Shown here in pieces: positions 17,096 to 26,517 of a DNA stretch of 64,000 nt (position 1 is its first letter; each line of letters opens with the position of its first letter). Source of the DNA: CBDDCX01 sp965226925 (GTDB taxonomy: Bacteria > Gemmatimonadota > Gemmatimonadetes > Longimicrobiales > Gaopeijiaceae); contig CBDDEN010000011.1 in assembly GCA_965226925.1 (NCBI GenBank), positions 1,302,001 to 1,366,000 on the forward strand, in the 5' to 3' direction. The notes beneath the pieces were generated by a model. That model was not told the origin of the DNA and did not search any database. It was given only the letters and a program-made list of their open reading frames with translations. The translations under genes and the position numbers were made by a program.

Positions 17096-18528
17096 GCCGA
17101 GCCGAACCTCCCGTCGTCCTTAAGTTCGGTGGTACCAGCGTCTCCTCGGCCGAGCGCTGGAGGACCATCGCGCGCATCGTTTCCGACCACCTGTCGGCCG
17201 GGGACCGCGTGGCGCTCGTGCAATCGGCGATCCGTGGGGTCACGGACAGCCTGGAGGCGATGGTGCGGCAGGCGCGGGAGGGGGACGCCGCATCCGTCCG
17301 TGCCGGTCTCGAACGTCTGAGAACGCAGCACCTTGAGCTGGCCGCCGACGTCTCCTCGGAGGAGGTGCCCGGCCTCCTGGCCGAGCTGGATCTCCTGGGA
17401 GATCGTCTCGGGAGCGCCAGCCCTGAGGATCCCTCCGGACCCTTCGCGGCCGAGATCCTGGCCACCGGAGAGCGGTTGGCGTCCAGGATCGGGGCGGCCG
17501 CCCTTGATGCGGCCGGGATCCACACGACCTGGATAGACGTGCGCGATCTCCTCGTCGCCAGGGAGAGCACGCCGGCCACGGCCCAGCCGTGGCTGTCGGC
17601 GGAGTGCGATGCCGCGTCCGACCCCGACGTGCAGGAGCGGGTGCGCGCGACGGACGGGGTGCTCCTCACCCAAGGGTTCACCGCGCGCACACCGGCCGGT
17701 GAGACGGTCCTGCTGGGGCGGGGCGGCTCCGACACGGCCGCCGCCTACCTGGCCGGAAAGCTCGACGCCAACCGCCTCGAGATCTGGTCCGACGTGCCGG
17801 GCATGTTCACCGCCGATCCGCGGCTTGTCCCCGACGCGCGGCTACTCAGGTCGCTCGGCTACCGCGAGGCCCAGGAGATCGCCACGACCGGGAGCACGGT
17901 GCTCCACCCGCGCTGCATCCCCGCGCTCCGCGAGCGGGCCATCCCGATCCATCTGCGGAGCACGCTACACCCCGCGGTCGACGGCACCGTTATCCAGCTC
18001 CAGCAGCCCGACGGCCCCGCCCAGGTGAAGGCGATCTCGCGGAAGCTCGGGGTCGTTCTGATCTCGCTCGAGACCGTGGGCATGTGGCAGGAGGTCGGGT
18101 TCCTGGCCCGCGCGAGCACCATCATCGCCGATGCCGGGCTGTCGATCGATCTCGTGTCCACCTCCGAGACCAACGTGACCGTCTCGCTCGACACCACCGC
18201 CAACCTCCTGGACCAGGGCCAGCTCGCCGCATTGGTCGAACGGCTGAGCACGGTGGCGGGGGTGAGCGTGATTCAGCCGTGCGCGGCCGTGAGCCTGGTG
18301 GGGCGGCACATCCGGGGCCTGCTGCACCGGCTGGGGCCGGCGTTCGAAGTCTTCGAGGGCCTCCAGATCAGGATGATCACCCAGGCGGCGTCCGACCTGA
18401 ACCTCACGGTCGTGGTCGACGAGCCCCACGCCGAGGGGCTGGTGCGCGAACTGCACGCGCTGCTGATCGCCGAGGCCGTGGACCCCGCCGTGTTCGGGCC
18501 CCGCTGGGACGAGATCGCGGCGGGGTGA
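17092..18528 (+). CDS. lysC: Aspartate kinase
   Basis: A 478-residue aspartokinase, L-aspartate to 4-phosphoaspartate, the entry to lysine, threonine and methionine synthesis. It shows VLKFGGTSVSSAERW at residues 9-23, ATGERLASRIGAAAL, GFTARTPAGETVLLGRGGSD, SDVPGMFTADPRLVPDA and EIATTGSTVLHPRCI, followed by two ACT-type regulatory domains from about residue 320 (VLISLETVGMWQEVGFLA; VVDEPHAEGLVRELHALL). The tail resembles the kinase part of bifunctional aspartokinase/DAP-decarboxylase proteins, but no decarboxylase follows here. No other lysine-pathway gene is adjacent; the LysA-like gene is 11 kb away. Confidence 0.9.
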   Translation: MSRAEPPVVLKFGGTSVSSAERWRTIARIVSDHLSAGDRVALVQSAIRGVTDSLEAMVRQAREGDAASVRAGLERLRTQHLELAADVSSEEVPGLLAELDLLGDRLGSASPEDPSGPFAAEILATGERLASRIGAAALDAAGIHTTWIDVRDLLVARESTPATAQPWLSAECDAASDPDVQERVRATDGVLLTQGFTARTPAGETVLLGRGGSDTAAAYLAGKLDANRLEIWSDVPGMFTADPRLVPDARLLRSLGYREAQEIATTGSTVLHPRCIPALRERAIPIHLRSTLHPAVDGTVIQLQQPDGPAQVKAISRKLGVVLISLETVGMWQEVGFLARASTIIADAGLSIDLVSTSETNVTVSLDTTANLLDQGQLAALVERLSTVAGVSVIQPCAAVSLVGRHIRGLLHRLGPAFEVFEGLQIRMITQAASDLNLTVVVDEPHAEGLVRELHALLIAEAVDPAVFGPRWDEIAAG

Positions 18529-18607
18529 TCGCGCTCGGCCGATCATGCCGAGCGCCTGCGCGCTACCCTCAGTGGGCCAGCCGCCCGGGGGCTTGGGCTC
18601 CGGTCCG

Positions 18608-20359
18608 TTACGCGCCAACCGCGGCTGTGTGGGTGGGCGCCTGAGCCTGCGGCAATCGGGCCTTCTGCGCCCAGCGACCGAGGACGATCCGCATGGCCAC
18701 GTACAAGACCGCCATCAGGCTCACCAGAATGACCGCAAGGGAAGCGCTCTGCGAAGTGAGGCCCTCGCCCCAGAGAAAGTAGATGCGCTGGGAAAGCGTT
18801 GATGTCTCCGCCGTTCCCGTCCCCAGAAAGAGCGGCGTGAGCAAGTCTCGCATGCTCGCCATCCAGAGAAGAAGAAACGTCGCCACCGCCACGGGGCGGA
18901 TCACGGGCACCGTGATGCGGAGGAGCATGGCGAACGTCCCGGCGCCGCAGGTCCGGGCCGCTTCCTCGAGCTCGGGCCGAATCTGGCCGAGGCCGTCCCT
19001 CAAGTGCTGCACGCCTAGGGGCAGAAACCGCGAGATCTGGCAGATGATGATGATCCAGATCGTCCCGTAGAGGACCAACGGAGGTCGAAGCCAAGCCCAC
19101 GCCACACCTACCACAAAAACCACCCCCGGCACGGCGATGGGGAACGTCGCAATGAACGAGCGCAGGCCCTTGAGCGGGCCGCGCCCCCGAAGGTCGAGAT
19201 AGGCCGCCAGCAAGGCGATCACGCCGGTCGCCGCGGACATGACGAGCGCCAATTGGAGAGTGTTCCAGAAGATCTCGTGAAAGACCGGGCTCCTGAAGTG
19301 GTCCAGATAGTGCCGAAGCGTGAGGTTCCAGAAAGAAAAGCTCTGGTAGACGTTCGCCGACAGCGACAGCATGACGAGCGTCACGTAAGGGACGATGAGC
19401 GCGAACGCGAGCACGGTCAGATTGAAGGCCGCCAGGGGATACTTCATCCGACCCACCTCGATCCGAACCGTCCGGTGTCCCTTACCGGCGACGACCTGGA
19501 ACCGGGCCCCGTGGTGCCGCCGTGCCACGCGCAGCCCCACCCAGACGGCGAGCCCGGCGGTCACCGCGAAGAACACGGCGATCGCCGCCGAGAGGCCGAG
19601 ATCGGGAGGCGGCGTGTTGAGGAGCCGGTACAGATACGTAGCGAATACGTAGATCCTGCCCGGCGTCCCCAGAATCGCCGGGATGGAAAAACTCTCCCAC
19701 AGGATCACGATCGAAAAGACGACGCTGGTGATCATCGCGGGCGTGACCAGCGGGAGCGTCACCCGCCACAGCATCTGCCAAGGAGAGGCACCCGCGGTGA
19801 GCGCCGCCTCCTCATTGGTACTGTCGACGTTCTCCAGGGGGGCGCTCAGGGTGAGATAGAGGTACGGATAGAGGAAGAGCGCGGCGACGAACACCATTGT
19901 GGGCATCGAAAAGGCATTGAACGGCTTTACTCCGAAAAGCGCGTCCGTCCACCGATTGAACGTTCCGGCCTGCGGCGACAGTAGCCACGCATATGCCATG
20001 GCTGTGATCCACGGTGGATTCACGAAGGCGATGATGCTCGCAGACCGAACCAGGCCGGCGAAGGGGGTGCTCAACCGGGTCGTGCTCAGGGCTGAGACGG
20101 CCGCCATCGCCAGGCCGAGCACGAGGGCACCGCCGCTGAACACCATGGAGTTCTTCATGGCGTCGAGAGGACCGAGCCCCTGAAACACCGAACGGTAGTT
20201 CTCGAGGGTGAAGCCCTCTTCTCCCCCGAAGCTCCCGACCGCCAACCACAACATCGGGTAAACCGTCACGATGCTCACGGCCACCAATCCGAGCAACACA
20301 GCCGGCGTCAGAGGATCTGCCCGCCATAGCCGCTTCAGCGCAGTGATCGCTTTCGACAC
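18608..20359 (-). CDS. Fe(III)-type ABC transporter permease, fused double-domain (FbpB-like)
   Basis: A 583-residue inner-membrane permease with about twelve helices in two homologous halves, each with a BPD_transp_1 EAA loop (EEAALTAGASPWQMLWRVTLP near residue 185; LEEAARTCGAGTFAMLLRITVP near 475). Fused permeases of this size pair with one ATPase and an Fe(III) or 2-aminoethylphosphonate/polyamine-type binding protein. It lies nine bases downstream of the ATPase gene on the same strand, and the binding-protein gene precedes both. The C-terminus (RLPQAQAPTHTAAVGA) is cytosolic. Confidence 0.9.
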   Translation of the reverse strand: MSKAITALKRLWRADPLTPAVLLGLVAVSIVTVYPMLWLAVGSFGGEEGFTLENYRSVFQGLGPLDAMKNSMVFSGGALVLGLAMAAVSALSTTRLSTPFAGLVRSASIIAFVNPPWITAMAYAWLLSPQAGTFNRWTDALFGVKPFNAFSMPTMVFVAALFLYPYLYLTLSAPLENVDSTNEEAALTAGASPWQMLWRVTLPLVTPAMITSVVFSIVILWESFSIPAILGTPGRIYVFATYLYRLLNTPPPDLGLSAAIAVFFAVTAGLAVWVGLRVARRHHGARFQVVAGKGHRTVRIEVGRMKYPLAAFNLTVLAFALIVPYVTLVMLSLSANVYQSFSFWNLTLRHYLDHFRSPVFHEIFWNTLQLALVMSAATGVIALLAAYLDLRGRGPLKGLRSFIATFPIAVPGVVFVVGVAWAWLRPPLVLYGTIWIIIICQISRFLPLGVQHLRDGLGQIRPELEEAARTCGAGTFAMLLRITVPVIRPVAVATFLLLWMASMRDLLTPLFLGTGTAETSTLSQRIYFLWGEGLTSQSASLAVILVSLMAVLYVAMRIVLGRWAQKARLPQAQAPTHTAAVGA

Positions 20360-20368
20360 CGGTGGTTA

Positions 20369-21478
20369 CTAGTCGGGGTCGCGAGGCAGGAGCATCAGAT
20401 CTTCGGGTGCCAGCCTCACCTCGACCTCCTCGCCCGGGCGCCAGTCGTGTTCGCCCGAGTCCCTGGCTTGCAACATCAAGTCTCCGATCTGCACCTGACA
20501 ATCGACTTCTTCTCCAAGAAACGTGACGCGGACGATCCGACCCGGCAGCGCCCCCGACCCTCCTGTCCCGTCCGGGGCCCCGCGCTGAAGCCCCACCCGA
20601 CTCGGCCGCACGGCCACCCAGACCTGCTGCTGCGCGGCGCCTTCGCCCTTCACCATGACCGAACGGCCGGTGCCGGCCAGCTCGACCTCGACACGCCCCG
20701 CGGTGGGCACGGCGACGATCTCGCCTGCAAGGCGGTTCGAGACGCCGAGGAAGTCGGCGACGAAGGGGTGCTCGGGGTCCGAGAAGATTTCCCGCGGCGC
20801 GCCTTGCCTCAGGATCTGGCCCTCGCGCATGACGATCACGTGATCGGACAACGCCATGGCCTCGGCCTGATCATGGGTCACGTATATCGCGGTCAGACCG
20901 AGCCGCTGTTGAACGTCGCGCAGCTCGAAGCGCATCGCCTCGCGCAGCCGGGCATCGAGATTGGCCAGCGGCTCGTCGAGGAGGAGCACGCGCGGGCGGT
21001 AGACCAGCGCGCGGGCGAGCACGACCCGCTGCTGCTGTCCCCCGCTCAGCTCTGAGGGATAGCGCTCCTGGTAACCATCCATCCCCACGCTGCGGAGCAC
21101 CTCGACGACCCTGGATCGCACGTCCGTTCGGTCGTCGGATCTCTTCTGGTTGAACTCGAGCGCCAACGCCACGTTGTCGAAGACGGTGAGGTGGGGCCAA
21201 ATCGCGTAGGACTGGAACACCATGCCGACGGCCCGCTTTTCGACGGGCACGGTCTCGCCCGTCGCACCGTCGTGAACCACTTCGTTTCCGATCAGGATCC
21301 GACCCGCGGACGGCGTCTCGAGCCCGGCGATGCAACGCAGAATGGTCGTCTTGCCGCAGCCGCTCGGTCCCAGCAGCGTCACGATCTGACCTTCATGAGC
21401 GGTAAAGGAGACGCCGTCGACCGCACGGGCGCCTGGACCGAACTCTTTCGTCAGGCGCTCTACTCTGACCTCAGCCAT
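20369..21478 (-). CDS. ABC transporter ATP-binding protein (FbpC/PotA-like)
   Basis: A 369-residue importer ATPase with Walker A GPSGCGKTT (about residues 37-45), Q-loop MVFQSYAIWPH, signature LSGGQQQRVVLARAL, Walker B VLLLDEPLANLD, switch THDQAEAM, and a C-terminal TOBE domain (VAVRPSRVGLQRG). It energises the fused permease encoded just downstream. The FbpC/PotA-type architecture with an EVHVRSVFPES-like binding protein upstream favours ferric iron or a small organic substrate over sugars. Confidence 0.9.
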   Translation of the reverse strand: MAEVRVERLTKEFGPGARAVDGVSFTAHEGQIVTLLGPSGCGKTTILRCIAGLETPSAGRILIGNEVVHDGATGETVPVEKRAVGMVFQSYAIWPHLTVFDNVALALEFNQKRSDDRTDVRSRVVEVLRSVGMDGYQERYPSELSGGQQQRVVLARALVYRPRVLLLDEPLANLDARLREAMRFELRDVQQRLGLTAIYVTHDQAEAMALSDHVIVMREGQILRQGAPREIFSDPEHPFVADFLGVSNRLAGEIVAVPTAGRVEVELAGTGRSVMVKGEGAAQQQVWVAVRPSRVGLQRGAPDGTGGSGALPGRIVRVTFLGEEVDCQVQIGDLMLQARDSGEHDWRPGEEVEVRLAPEDLMLLPRDPD

Positions 21479-21579
21479 TCAGAGGACGCGGACGGGGATG
21501 ACTGTGACTAGGAGGCCGGCGGGGTGGGAGAAGATGCCGCCGAGGCCCACGCCAATTATCGCCCGGTGGCGCACCCGTC

Positions 21580-22646
21580 TCACCACGGGAGTGATCGCCA
21601 CAACCGAATGATCCGCTCGCGGTTCTCGTTGAAGGTCTGGGCGTCGATGGAGACCGGATCCAACTCTTCCAGCTCCGGAAACCCTTCCGGGGGCGAGACT
21701 CCCGAGACCACCGGATACGCTCTCAGCCTCTGTGCGACACCCTGTTGGTGTGACTGCGAAAGAAGGAAGTTGACGAACAGGCGCGCGGCGTTGGGATGGG
21801 GCGCGAGCTCGGGCACGATCGCCGAGTACGTATCGACCTTCGTGCCCTTCACCCAGTGATATGCCAGTGGAGCGCCCGCCTGGATCTGCGCCGCCGGTGA
21901 TGTCTGGCTGATGGGTCCCAGAAGCCGCTCGCCCCGGGCGATGAAGTTGGCGGACTCCACCTCCCGATCGGTCTCGAGGAGGTCGTTCTCCGTGAAGCGC
22001 CTGAGCCAGAACATGCCGTACATTCGTTCCCAGATAAAGATCAGCCCCACGATGTTCGAGGAGTTCTCGGGGTCCCCATCGCGATCTTACTCCGGTACGC
22101 GGGATCCGCGAGGTCCTCGTAGGTGTCTGGGAGCTCGCTCTCGACGATCAGGTCCCGGTTGTAGACGATGGGGACGACGAGGGCAACCGTGGGATGCGCG
22201 CCCGGTGTCCGCCCACGGTGGCGCTCGGCATAGCTAGTCTCGTTCGGGACCGTGAATTCCGCCATCCGCTCGTCGGCCGGCACGCTCGCGGCGATGCTCG
22301 ATTCGACCTGGAGCACGTCGGCCAGGTGCGCCCCAGCCGCCACCTCGGTCAGGTAGGTCTGAATCGTCGGTGCCGACCCACCCTTCCGGCTATAGTTCAC
22401 GCGGATCCCGGTCGCCTCCTCGAAGCGGCGGAACAGGTCCGCATCGACCGACTCGGGGAACACACTCCGCACGTGGACCTCGCCCTCTGCCTTCGCCGCA
22501 TCGACGATCGCCTGCCACGATTCGTCGCCGGTGGCGATCTCCGCCAAGAGGGCCGTTTCGTCGGCGCCCCCGGTCGTCCCTTCCCCTGCCCCACAGCCGA
22601 TCGCCACGAGGGGGATCAAGACGAGCAGGCCGAATCTCACGCTCAT
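21580..22646 (-). pseudogene. Fe(III)-type extracellular solute-binding lipoprotein, 1-base frameshift
   Basis: The start is ATG 22646, preceded by GGAG, and gives the lipoprotein signal MSVRFGLLVLIPLVAIGCGA. The N-terminal domain (WQAIVDAAKAEGEVHVRSVF, ATGIRVNYSRKGG, VYNRDLI) is typical of FbpA/PotD-like proteins. Near 22070 the frame is lost after KIAMG; reading resumes as NIVGLIFIWERMYG and runs to 21580 (VKGTKVDTYSAIVPE, HPNAARLFVNFLLS). Adding one G to the GGGG at ATGGGGACC repairs it to about 355 residues. A homopolymer sequencing error is plausible. If the shift is real, the importer lacks its receptor. Confidence 0.8.
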
Positions 22647-22660
22647 AAGCACTCCGCGTC

Positions 22661-23524
22661 TCAGCCGTCGAGGCCGAGGAGGCGTGCCGCGTTCTCGCCG
22701 AGACACCGGCGGCGAATCTGCTCGCTGTCGAAGTCGAGCGCCGTGAACTGCTCGACACTTTGCTTAAGCGGACGCACCGGGTAGCTGCTCCCGAAGAGCA
22801 ACCGGTAGCTCAGGAAGTAGTTCGCCGAGCGCACGTATTCCTGCGCGCCCGGCGTGTTGGGAATGTGGCCGTAGAAGTCCGGAATCAGGTAGACGTTGGG
22901 GTTCTGGAACGCGACACCGCACATCTGCGTCGTCCACGGCCAGGCCGCATGGGGCACCACGATCTTGAGTTCAGTGAAGCGACGGGCGACTCTCTGGATG
23001 TGAACCGGATGACAGTACATCATGTCCGGACCCACGAAAATGCTGCTGGTGATGGAGACGATCAGCCCATCGCTCATACACTTCTCGTAGATGGGAAAGA
23101 GCGTTTCGTCGTCGTCGTAGAGCGGGGGATCACACCAGCCGTTGTCGAGCGCCACACCCTTGAACCCCATCGCTATGCAGCGATCGATCTCCTGCAGGGC
23201 CTCTTCGGTCTTGGTGCCATTGATCCCCCCGAAGGCAACGAACCTTCCGGGATACGCCTCGACCAGCTCGGCCAGCTCTTCGTTGGGGATCCATCCGTAG
23301 GGATCGGGCGACTTCCGCCCCATCACCACGCCGACGTCGATCTCAGCCTCGTCCATTTCTTCCACGAACGCCTCGATCGACCGCTCCTCGAACGAGCGAT
23401 AGCTCGGCATATCGAGGCGCAGTCCACTCACGGTCACCGGATCCGGGTTGGGCGGCCGGGGCCGGTAGAGGTGAAGGTCGCAGAAACCCTTGAAGGGAGG
23501 ACGAATCCGGAAGTCAACGATCAC
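22661..23524 (-). CDS. Amidohydrolase family protein (Amidohydro_2 type), copy A
   Basis: A 287-residue TIM-barrel amidohydrolase of PF04909. It opens MIVDFRIRPPFKGF, where the first metal-site HxH is altered to RIRP as in many decarboxylase-like members. It then shows DVGVVMGRK, GRFVAFGGINGTKTEEAL, MGFKGVALDNGW, HIQRVARRFTELKIVVPHAAWPW and a final LLFGSSYPVRPL with NAARLLGLDG. Metal binding is uncertain because the histidines are sparse. It is divergently oriented from a paralogue at 23759 across a 234-bp shared promoter region. Confidence 0.85.
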   Translation of the reverse strand: MIVDFRIRPPFKGFCDLHLYRPRPPNPDPVTVSGLRLDMPSYRSFEERSIEAFVEEMDEAEIDVGVVMGRKSPDPYGWIPNEELAELVEAYPGRFVAFGGINGTKTEEALQEIDRCIAMGFKGVALDNGWCDPPLYDDDETLFPIYEKCMSDGLIVSITSSIFVGPDMMYCHPVHIQRVARRFTELKIVVPHAAWPWTTQMCGVAFQNPNVYLIPDFYGHIPNTPGAQEYVRSANYFLSYRLLFGSSYPVRPLKQSVEQFTALDFDSEQIRRRCLGENAARLLGLDG

Positions 23525-23758
23525 GGTCGGCAGCCTCTTGCAGGGAATCGCCGAGCTGAGTCGCGCATTCTCGGGAGCAATCCCGGGCTCGGCTGGTCTG
23601 TCGCTGAAGCGAGGAGCTATTGTATTCGCATATGCCGATCGTTACCCGCCGATCGGTCGGCTGCATGTTAGCAGGCGGTCCTTTCGCCCAACAGGGAATG
23701 ACGCAGGGCAGTTGGCGTCCTGCTTCCCAGCACCGACCATTTTATCCGGTGGAGAACC
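23525..23758. promoter_or_regulatory. Divergent promoter region between paired amidohydrolase genes
   Basis: The 234-bp gap separates two divergently transcribed amidohydrolase paralogues. It holds the AT-richer stretch TATTGTATTCGCATATG around 23620, unusual for this GC-rich region, and presumably the promoters of both genes. No operator repeat is obvious. Confidence 0.4.
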
Positions 23759-24562
23759 ATGCCAGTCATCGACTTTCGCGCCCGCCCCAATACCGAACAG
23801 TACATGGGCATGTATCCCGATCCGCGTGCATGGGCCCGCTTTTTCCACTGTGACAGGCCGGAGCCAGTGTCCTTGGAGGCGTTCATCGAGGCCCTGGACG
23901 GGGTCGGCGTGTCTCAGGCCGTCTTCACCGGCCGGCAGACACCGGTCAACACGCTGAGCAATGACTATGTGCACGAGTGTGTGCAGACGTACCCCGAGCG
24001 CCTGTTCGGATTCGCCGGTATCGACCCCACCAAAGGCGAGGCGGCGGTGCGGGAGATCGAGCGCACCGTCACCGAACTCGGCATGAAAGGGATCTCCATC
24101 GATCCCCATTCCTCAAAGCGCACGCCCGACGACGAAATCTGGCATCCACTCTACGACAAGTGCACGGAACTGGGAGTGCCCGTCATCGTCACCATGGGCC
24201 CCATCGTCGGCAAGTGGGCGCCGCCTGTCAGCATCGACAACGTTGCAGAGCAGTTTCCGAAGTTGACGATCGTCTGCTCGCACGGAGTGTGGCCGCAGGT
24301 GACCGAGCTGATCGCGCTCGCCTACAAGTACGAGCACGTGTACCTCGAGGCGTCGATCTACGAGTTCCTTCCCGGCGCGGAGCCGATCTTCGAGGCGGCC
24401 AACACCATCCTGCAAGACAAGGTCATCTACGCCAGTGGGTTTCCGTTCCGGCCCCTCGCCGACTTGCAGCGTTTCCTGGAGTATCCGTTTGCCCCGGAAA
24501 TCGTAGAGAAGTTGGTGTATGGCAACGCCGCGAGGGTCTTGGGAATCGAATCCAACATGTAG
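23759..24562 (+). CDS. Amidohydrolase family protein (Amidohydro_2 type), copy B
   Basis: A 267-residue paralogue of the gene at 22661. It begins MPVIDFRARPNTEQYMGMYP and contains VSQAVFTGRQT, YPERLFGFAGIDPTKGEAAV, LGMKGISIDPH, DNVAEQFPKLTIVCSHGVWP and KVIYASGFPFRPLADL, ending NAARVLGIESNM. As in copy A the N-terminal HxH is RARP, so catalysis may rely on fewer metal ligands. These relatives decarboxylate or hydrolyse ring carboxylates, but no substrate can be assigned. The HbpS/GlcG gene follows 53 bases downstream and may be co-transcribed. Confidence 0.85.
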   Translation: MPVIDFRARPNTEQYMGMYPDPRAWARFFHCDRPEPVSLEAFIEALDGVGVSQAVFTGRQTPVNTLSNDYVHECVQTYPERLFGFAGIDPTKGEAAVREIERTVTELGMKGISIDPHSSKRTPDDEIWHPLYDKCTELGVPVIVTMGPIVGKWAPPVSIDNVAEQFPKLTIVCSHGVWPQVTELIALAYKYEHVYLEASIYEFLPGAEPIFEAANTILQDKVIYASGFPFRPLADLQRFLEYPFAPEIVEKLVYGNAARVLGIESNM

Positions 24563-24615
24563 CGGTGCCGTGATAACGGTATCCCCCGTTCAATGACAAC
24601 TGAGAGGAAGTGATC

Positions 24616-25089
24616 ATGAGGACCCGCTTCGCGCGCCTGGCCACGCTGCTCGCCCCCGCGCTTCTTGTCTTAGGCACCGCCATGGACGCGCAGCAGACGC
24701 TGACCTTTGAGCAGGCTGAAACCGCCGTGGCCGCCGCCGAGGCTGAGGCCCGGCGAAACGGATGGAACCTCAGCATCGTCGTCACAGACGCCGACGGCGT
24801 TCCGCTCCTGGTTACGAGACGGGGAGGATCTTCGACGCGCACCTATTCGATCGCCATGGCCAAGACGAGGACCGTCCTGGCCGCAGGCATGCCGTCCGGC
24901 GACTACGGCAAGGGGCTCGCTGACGGCACGATCACCGACACGATTCCGAACGGCATCACTTTCGAGGGAGGGTATCCGATCCGCGTCGGCGGCGTGACCG
25001 TCGGCGTGATGAGCGCGAGCGGCGCACGGGGCTCTGAAGATGCGCAGGTCGTTCGGGCGGGCCTCAGCGCGATCGGGGCGAACTTCTAG
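24616..25089 (+). CDS. Secreted HbpS/GlcG family protein
   Basis: A 157-residue protein. I prefer ATG 24616 (AGAGGAAG seven bases upstream) to GTG 24610. A signal peptide (RFARLATLLAPALLVLGTAM, cleavage after DAQ) precedes a complete HbpS/GlcG domain (PF03928): TFEQAETAVAAAEAEARRNG, NLSIVVTDADGVPLL, AMAKTRTVLAAGM, PNGITFEGGYPIRVGG, VGVMSASGARGSEDAQV. Characterised members bind heme or corrinoids or occur with glycolate enzymes. A gutted second copy of this locus lies at 16751-16875. Confidence 0.85.
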   Translation: MRTRFARLATLLAPALLVLGTAMDAQQTLTFEQAETAVAAAEAEARRNGWNLSIVVTDADGVPLLVTRRGGSSTRTYSIAMAKTRTVLAAGMPSGDYGKGLADGTITDTIPNGITFEGGYPIRVGGVTVGVMSASGARGSEDAQVVRAGLSAIGANF

Positions 25090-25168
25090 GGTCGCCGCGG
25101 CGGCACGCCTCAATAGCTGCTAGACGGCGCCGAACTTCACGAGGTGTCCATTGTTCAGCTGACGTGCC

Positions 25169-25936
25169 TCACCCCGTCTGCAGACCGCCCAGCAAAAACC
25201 CTCCGTCAACAGGCAGCACCGCGCCCGTGATGTAGTCGGCCTCTTCAGAGACCAAAAAGAGCACTGCGTGCGAGATGTCCCGAGGGGATCCGACCCTGCC
25301 AAGCGGGATGCCCTGGGCAATCCGTTCAGCTCGCTCCGGATCGGCGAGAGAATGGTGCGTGCTGAGCCCGTTCCGTATCACGCCGGGGGCGACGGCATTC
25401 ACGGTGATGTCGTGCGGCGCCAGCTCCAGAGCCATCTGTTTCGTCAGTGTGTGTACGGCTCCCTTGGATGACGCGTAGTGCGGCGCCTTTCGTGGTGGCA
25501 TGACGCCCGCAATGGAGCCGATGTTCACCATCTTTCCGCCTCGGACTTCGGCGATCATCGCACGCGCCACGACCTGACTGCACAGGAATACGCCCTTGAG
25601 ATTCGTGTCGAGTGTTCGGTCCCACTCCGCCTCGGGAACCTCGAGAAGCGGCGTGATCTCCTCGATCCCCGCGTTGTTGATCAGGATGTCGATAGGACCA
25701 AGCTGCCGCGCACGTTCGACCAGAGTCTCGATGTCCTGCTTTTTCGTGACGTCCGTTCGGACCGCCGCCGCCCGGCGGCCGAGCGCCTCGATCTGGTCGG
25801 CGACGGCCTGCGCGGCGGTCTCGTCGACATCACCGATGACGACGTCGGCTCCCTCCTCCGCAAGACGGAGGGCGATGGCCTCGCCGATTCCTGCGCCTCC
25901 ACCCGTCACGATGGCTATTTTGCCTTCGAGTCTCAT
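25169..25936 (-). CDS. SDR family oxidoreductase (glucose 1-dehydrogenase/FabG-like)
   Basis: A classical SDR of about 255 residues from ATG 25936; GTG 25948 is a possible earlier start. All motifs are intact: TGGGAGIG near residue 10, NNAG, SIAG with catalytic Ser, YASSKGA as YxxxK, NAVAPGVI and the terminal DGGFLLGG. It probably oxidises an alcohol or sugar with NAD(P). It lies between the HbpS gene (convergent) and the carbohydrate ABC transporter genes on the same strand, so a role in catabolism of the imported compound is possible. Confidence 0.88.
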   Translation of the reverse strand: MRLEGKIAIVTGGGAGIGEAIALRLAEEGADVVIGDVDETAAQAVADQIEALGRRAAAVRTDVTKKQDIETLVERARQLGPIDILINNAGIEEITPLLEVPEAEWDRTLDTNLKGVFLCSQVVARAMIAEVRGGKMVNIGSIAGVMPPRKAPHYASSKGAVHTLTKQMALELAPHDITVNAVAPGVIRNGLSTHHSLADPERAERIAQGIPLGRVGSPRDISHAVLFLVSEEADYITGAVLPVDGGFLLGGLQTG

Positions 25937-26045
25937 CGGTTCTTCCACCCCCTTAAGGGCGTCTGTCTTGCGTCACGGAATCGCCGGAAGCGTCACATTA
26001 TCCGGTTACGGTGTGGTCGCTCACCCCCCTTAGATTTCCCGCGCC

Positions 26046-26447
26046 TCACATGTCGACGACTTCGTATTCGTCCCTCATCCAGAAGAAGGTTGAGGCCTCG
26101 AGGGGTAGCGGAAGTTCCATGTCGAAGGTGCCCAGCCAGCGGTCGATGGCCTCCACACGGCCATCGAGCTCCCGCTTCAGCTCGGCCTTTTCGGCATCAG
26201 AAGCATGATCGGAGTAGTTGTCCGTACTGCCCCAGACTATGGCGAGTGGGATCAAATCCTGAAGGTCGGCCGGGACCTGACTACGATCGTATGCGGCACG
26301 CGCTTCTGCTCGCCGCTCCATGACGAGCGCGTCTCTTCCTTCGAGTAGTTCCCCAACCGGAGCGATTTCGTCGGTCGGACTCTGTGCCCGCCACCAAACG
26401 ATAGTTCCGGCCAGCAGTAGGCCGAACAAGACAACGCGTGTGTTCAT
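26046..26447 (-). CDS. Hypothetical exported or membrane-anchored protein
   Basis: A 133-residue protein that I cannot assign to a family. It begins MNTRVVLFGLLLAGTIVWWR, an uncleaved signal anchor or signal peptide, and continues with a charged helical stretch (LLEGRDALVMERRAEARAAY, EKAELKRELDGRVEAIDRWL) and an aromatic end (FFWMRDEYEVVDM). It lies 70 bases downstream of the ABC ATPase gene on the same strand. No function can be inferred. Confidence 0.55.
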   Translation of the reverse strand: MNTRVVLFGLLLAGTIVWWRAQSPTDEIAPVGELLEGRDALVMERRAEARAAYDRSQVPADLQDLIPLAIVWGSTDNYSDHASDAEKAELKRELDGRVEAIDRWLGTFDMELPLPLEASTFFWMRDEYEVVDM

Positions 26448-26517
26448 GTACCCGCTCCGTCAAAGTGAATAGTCCTGAAGCGGCCACCCGTCCTGTGGTA
26501 TGAGGGGGTTCGCCTGC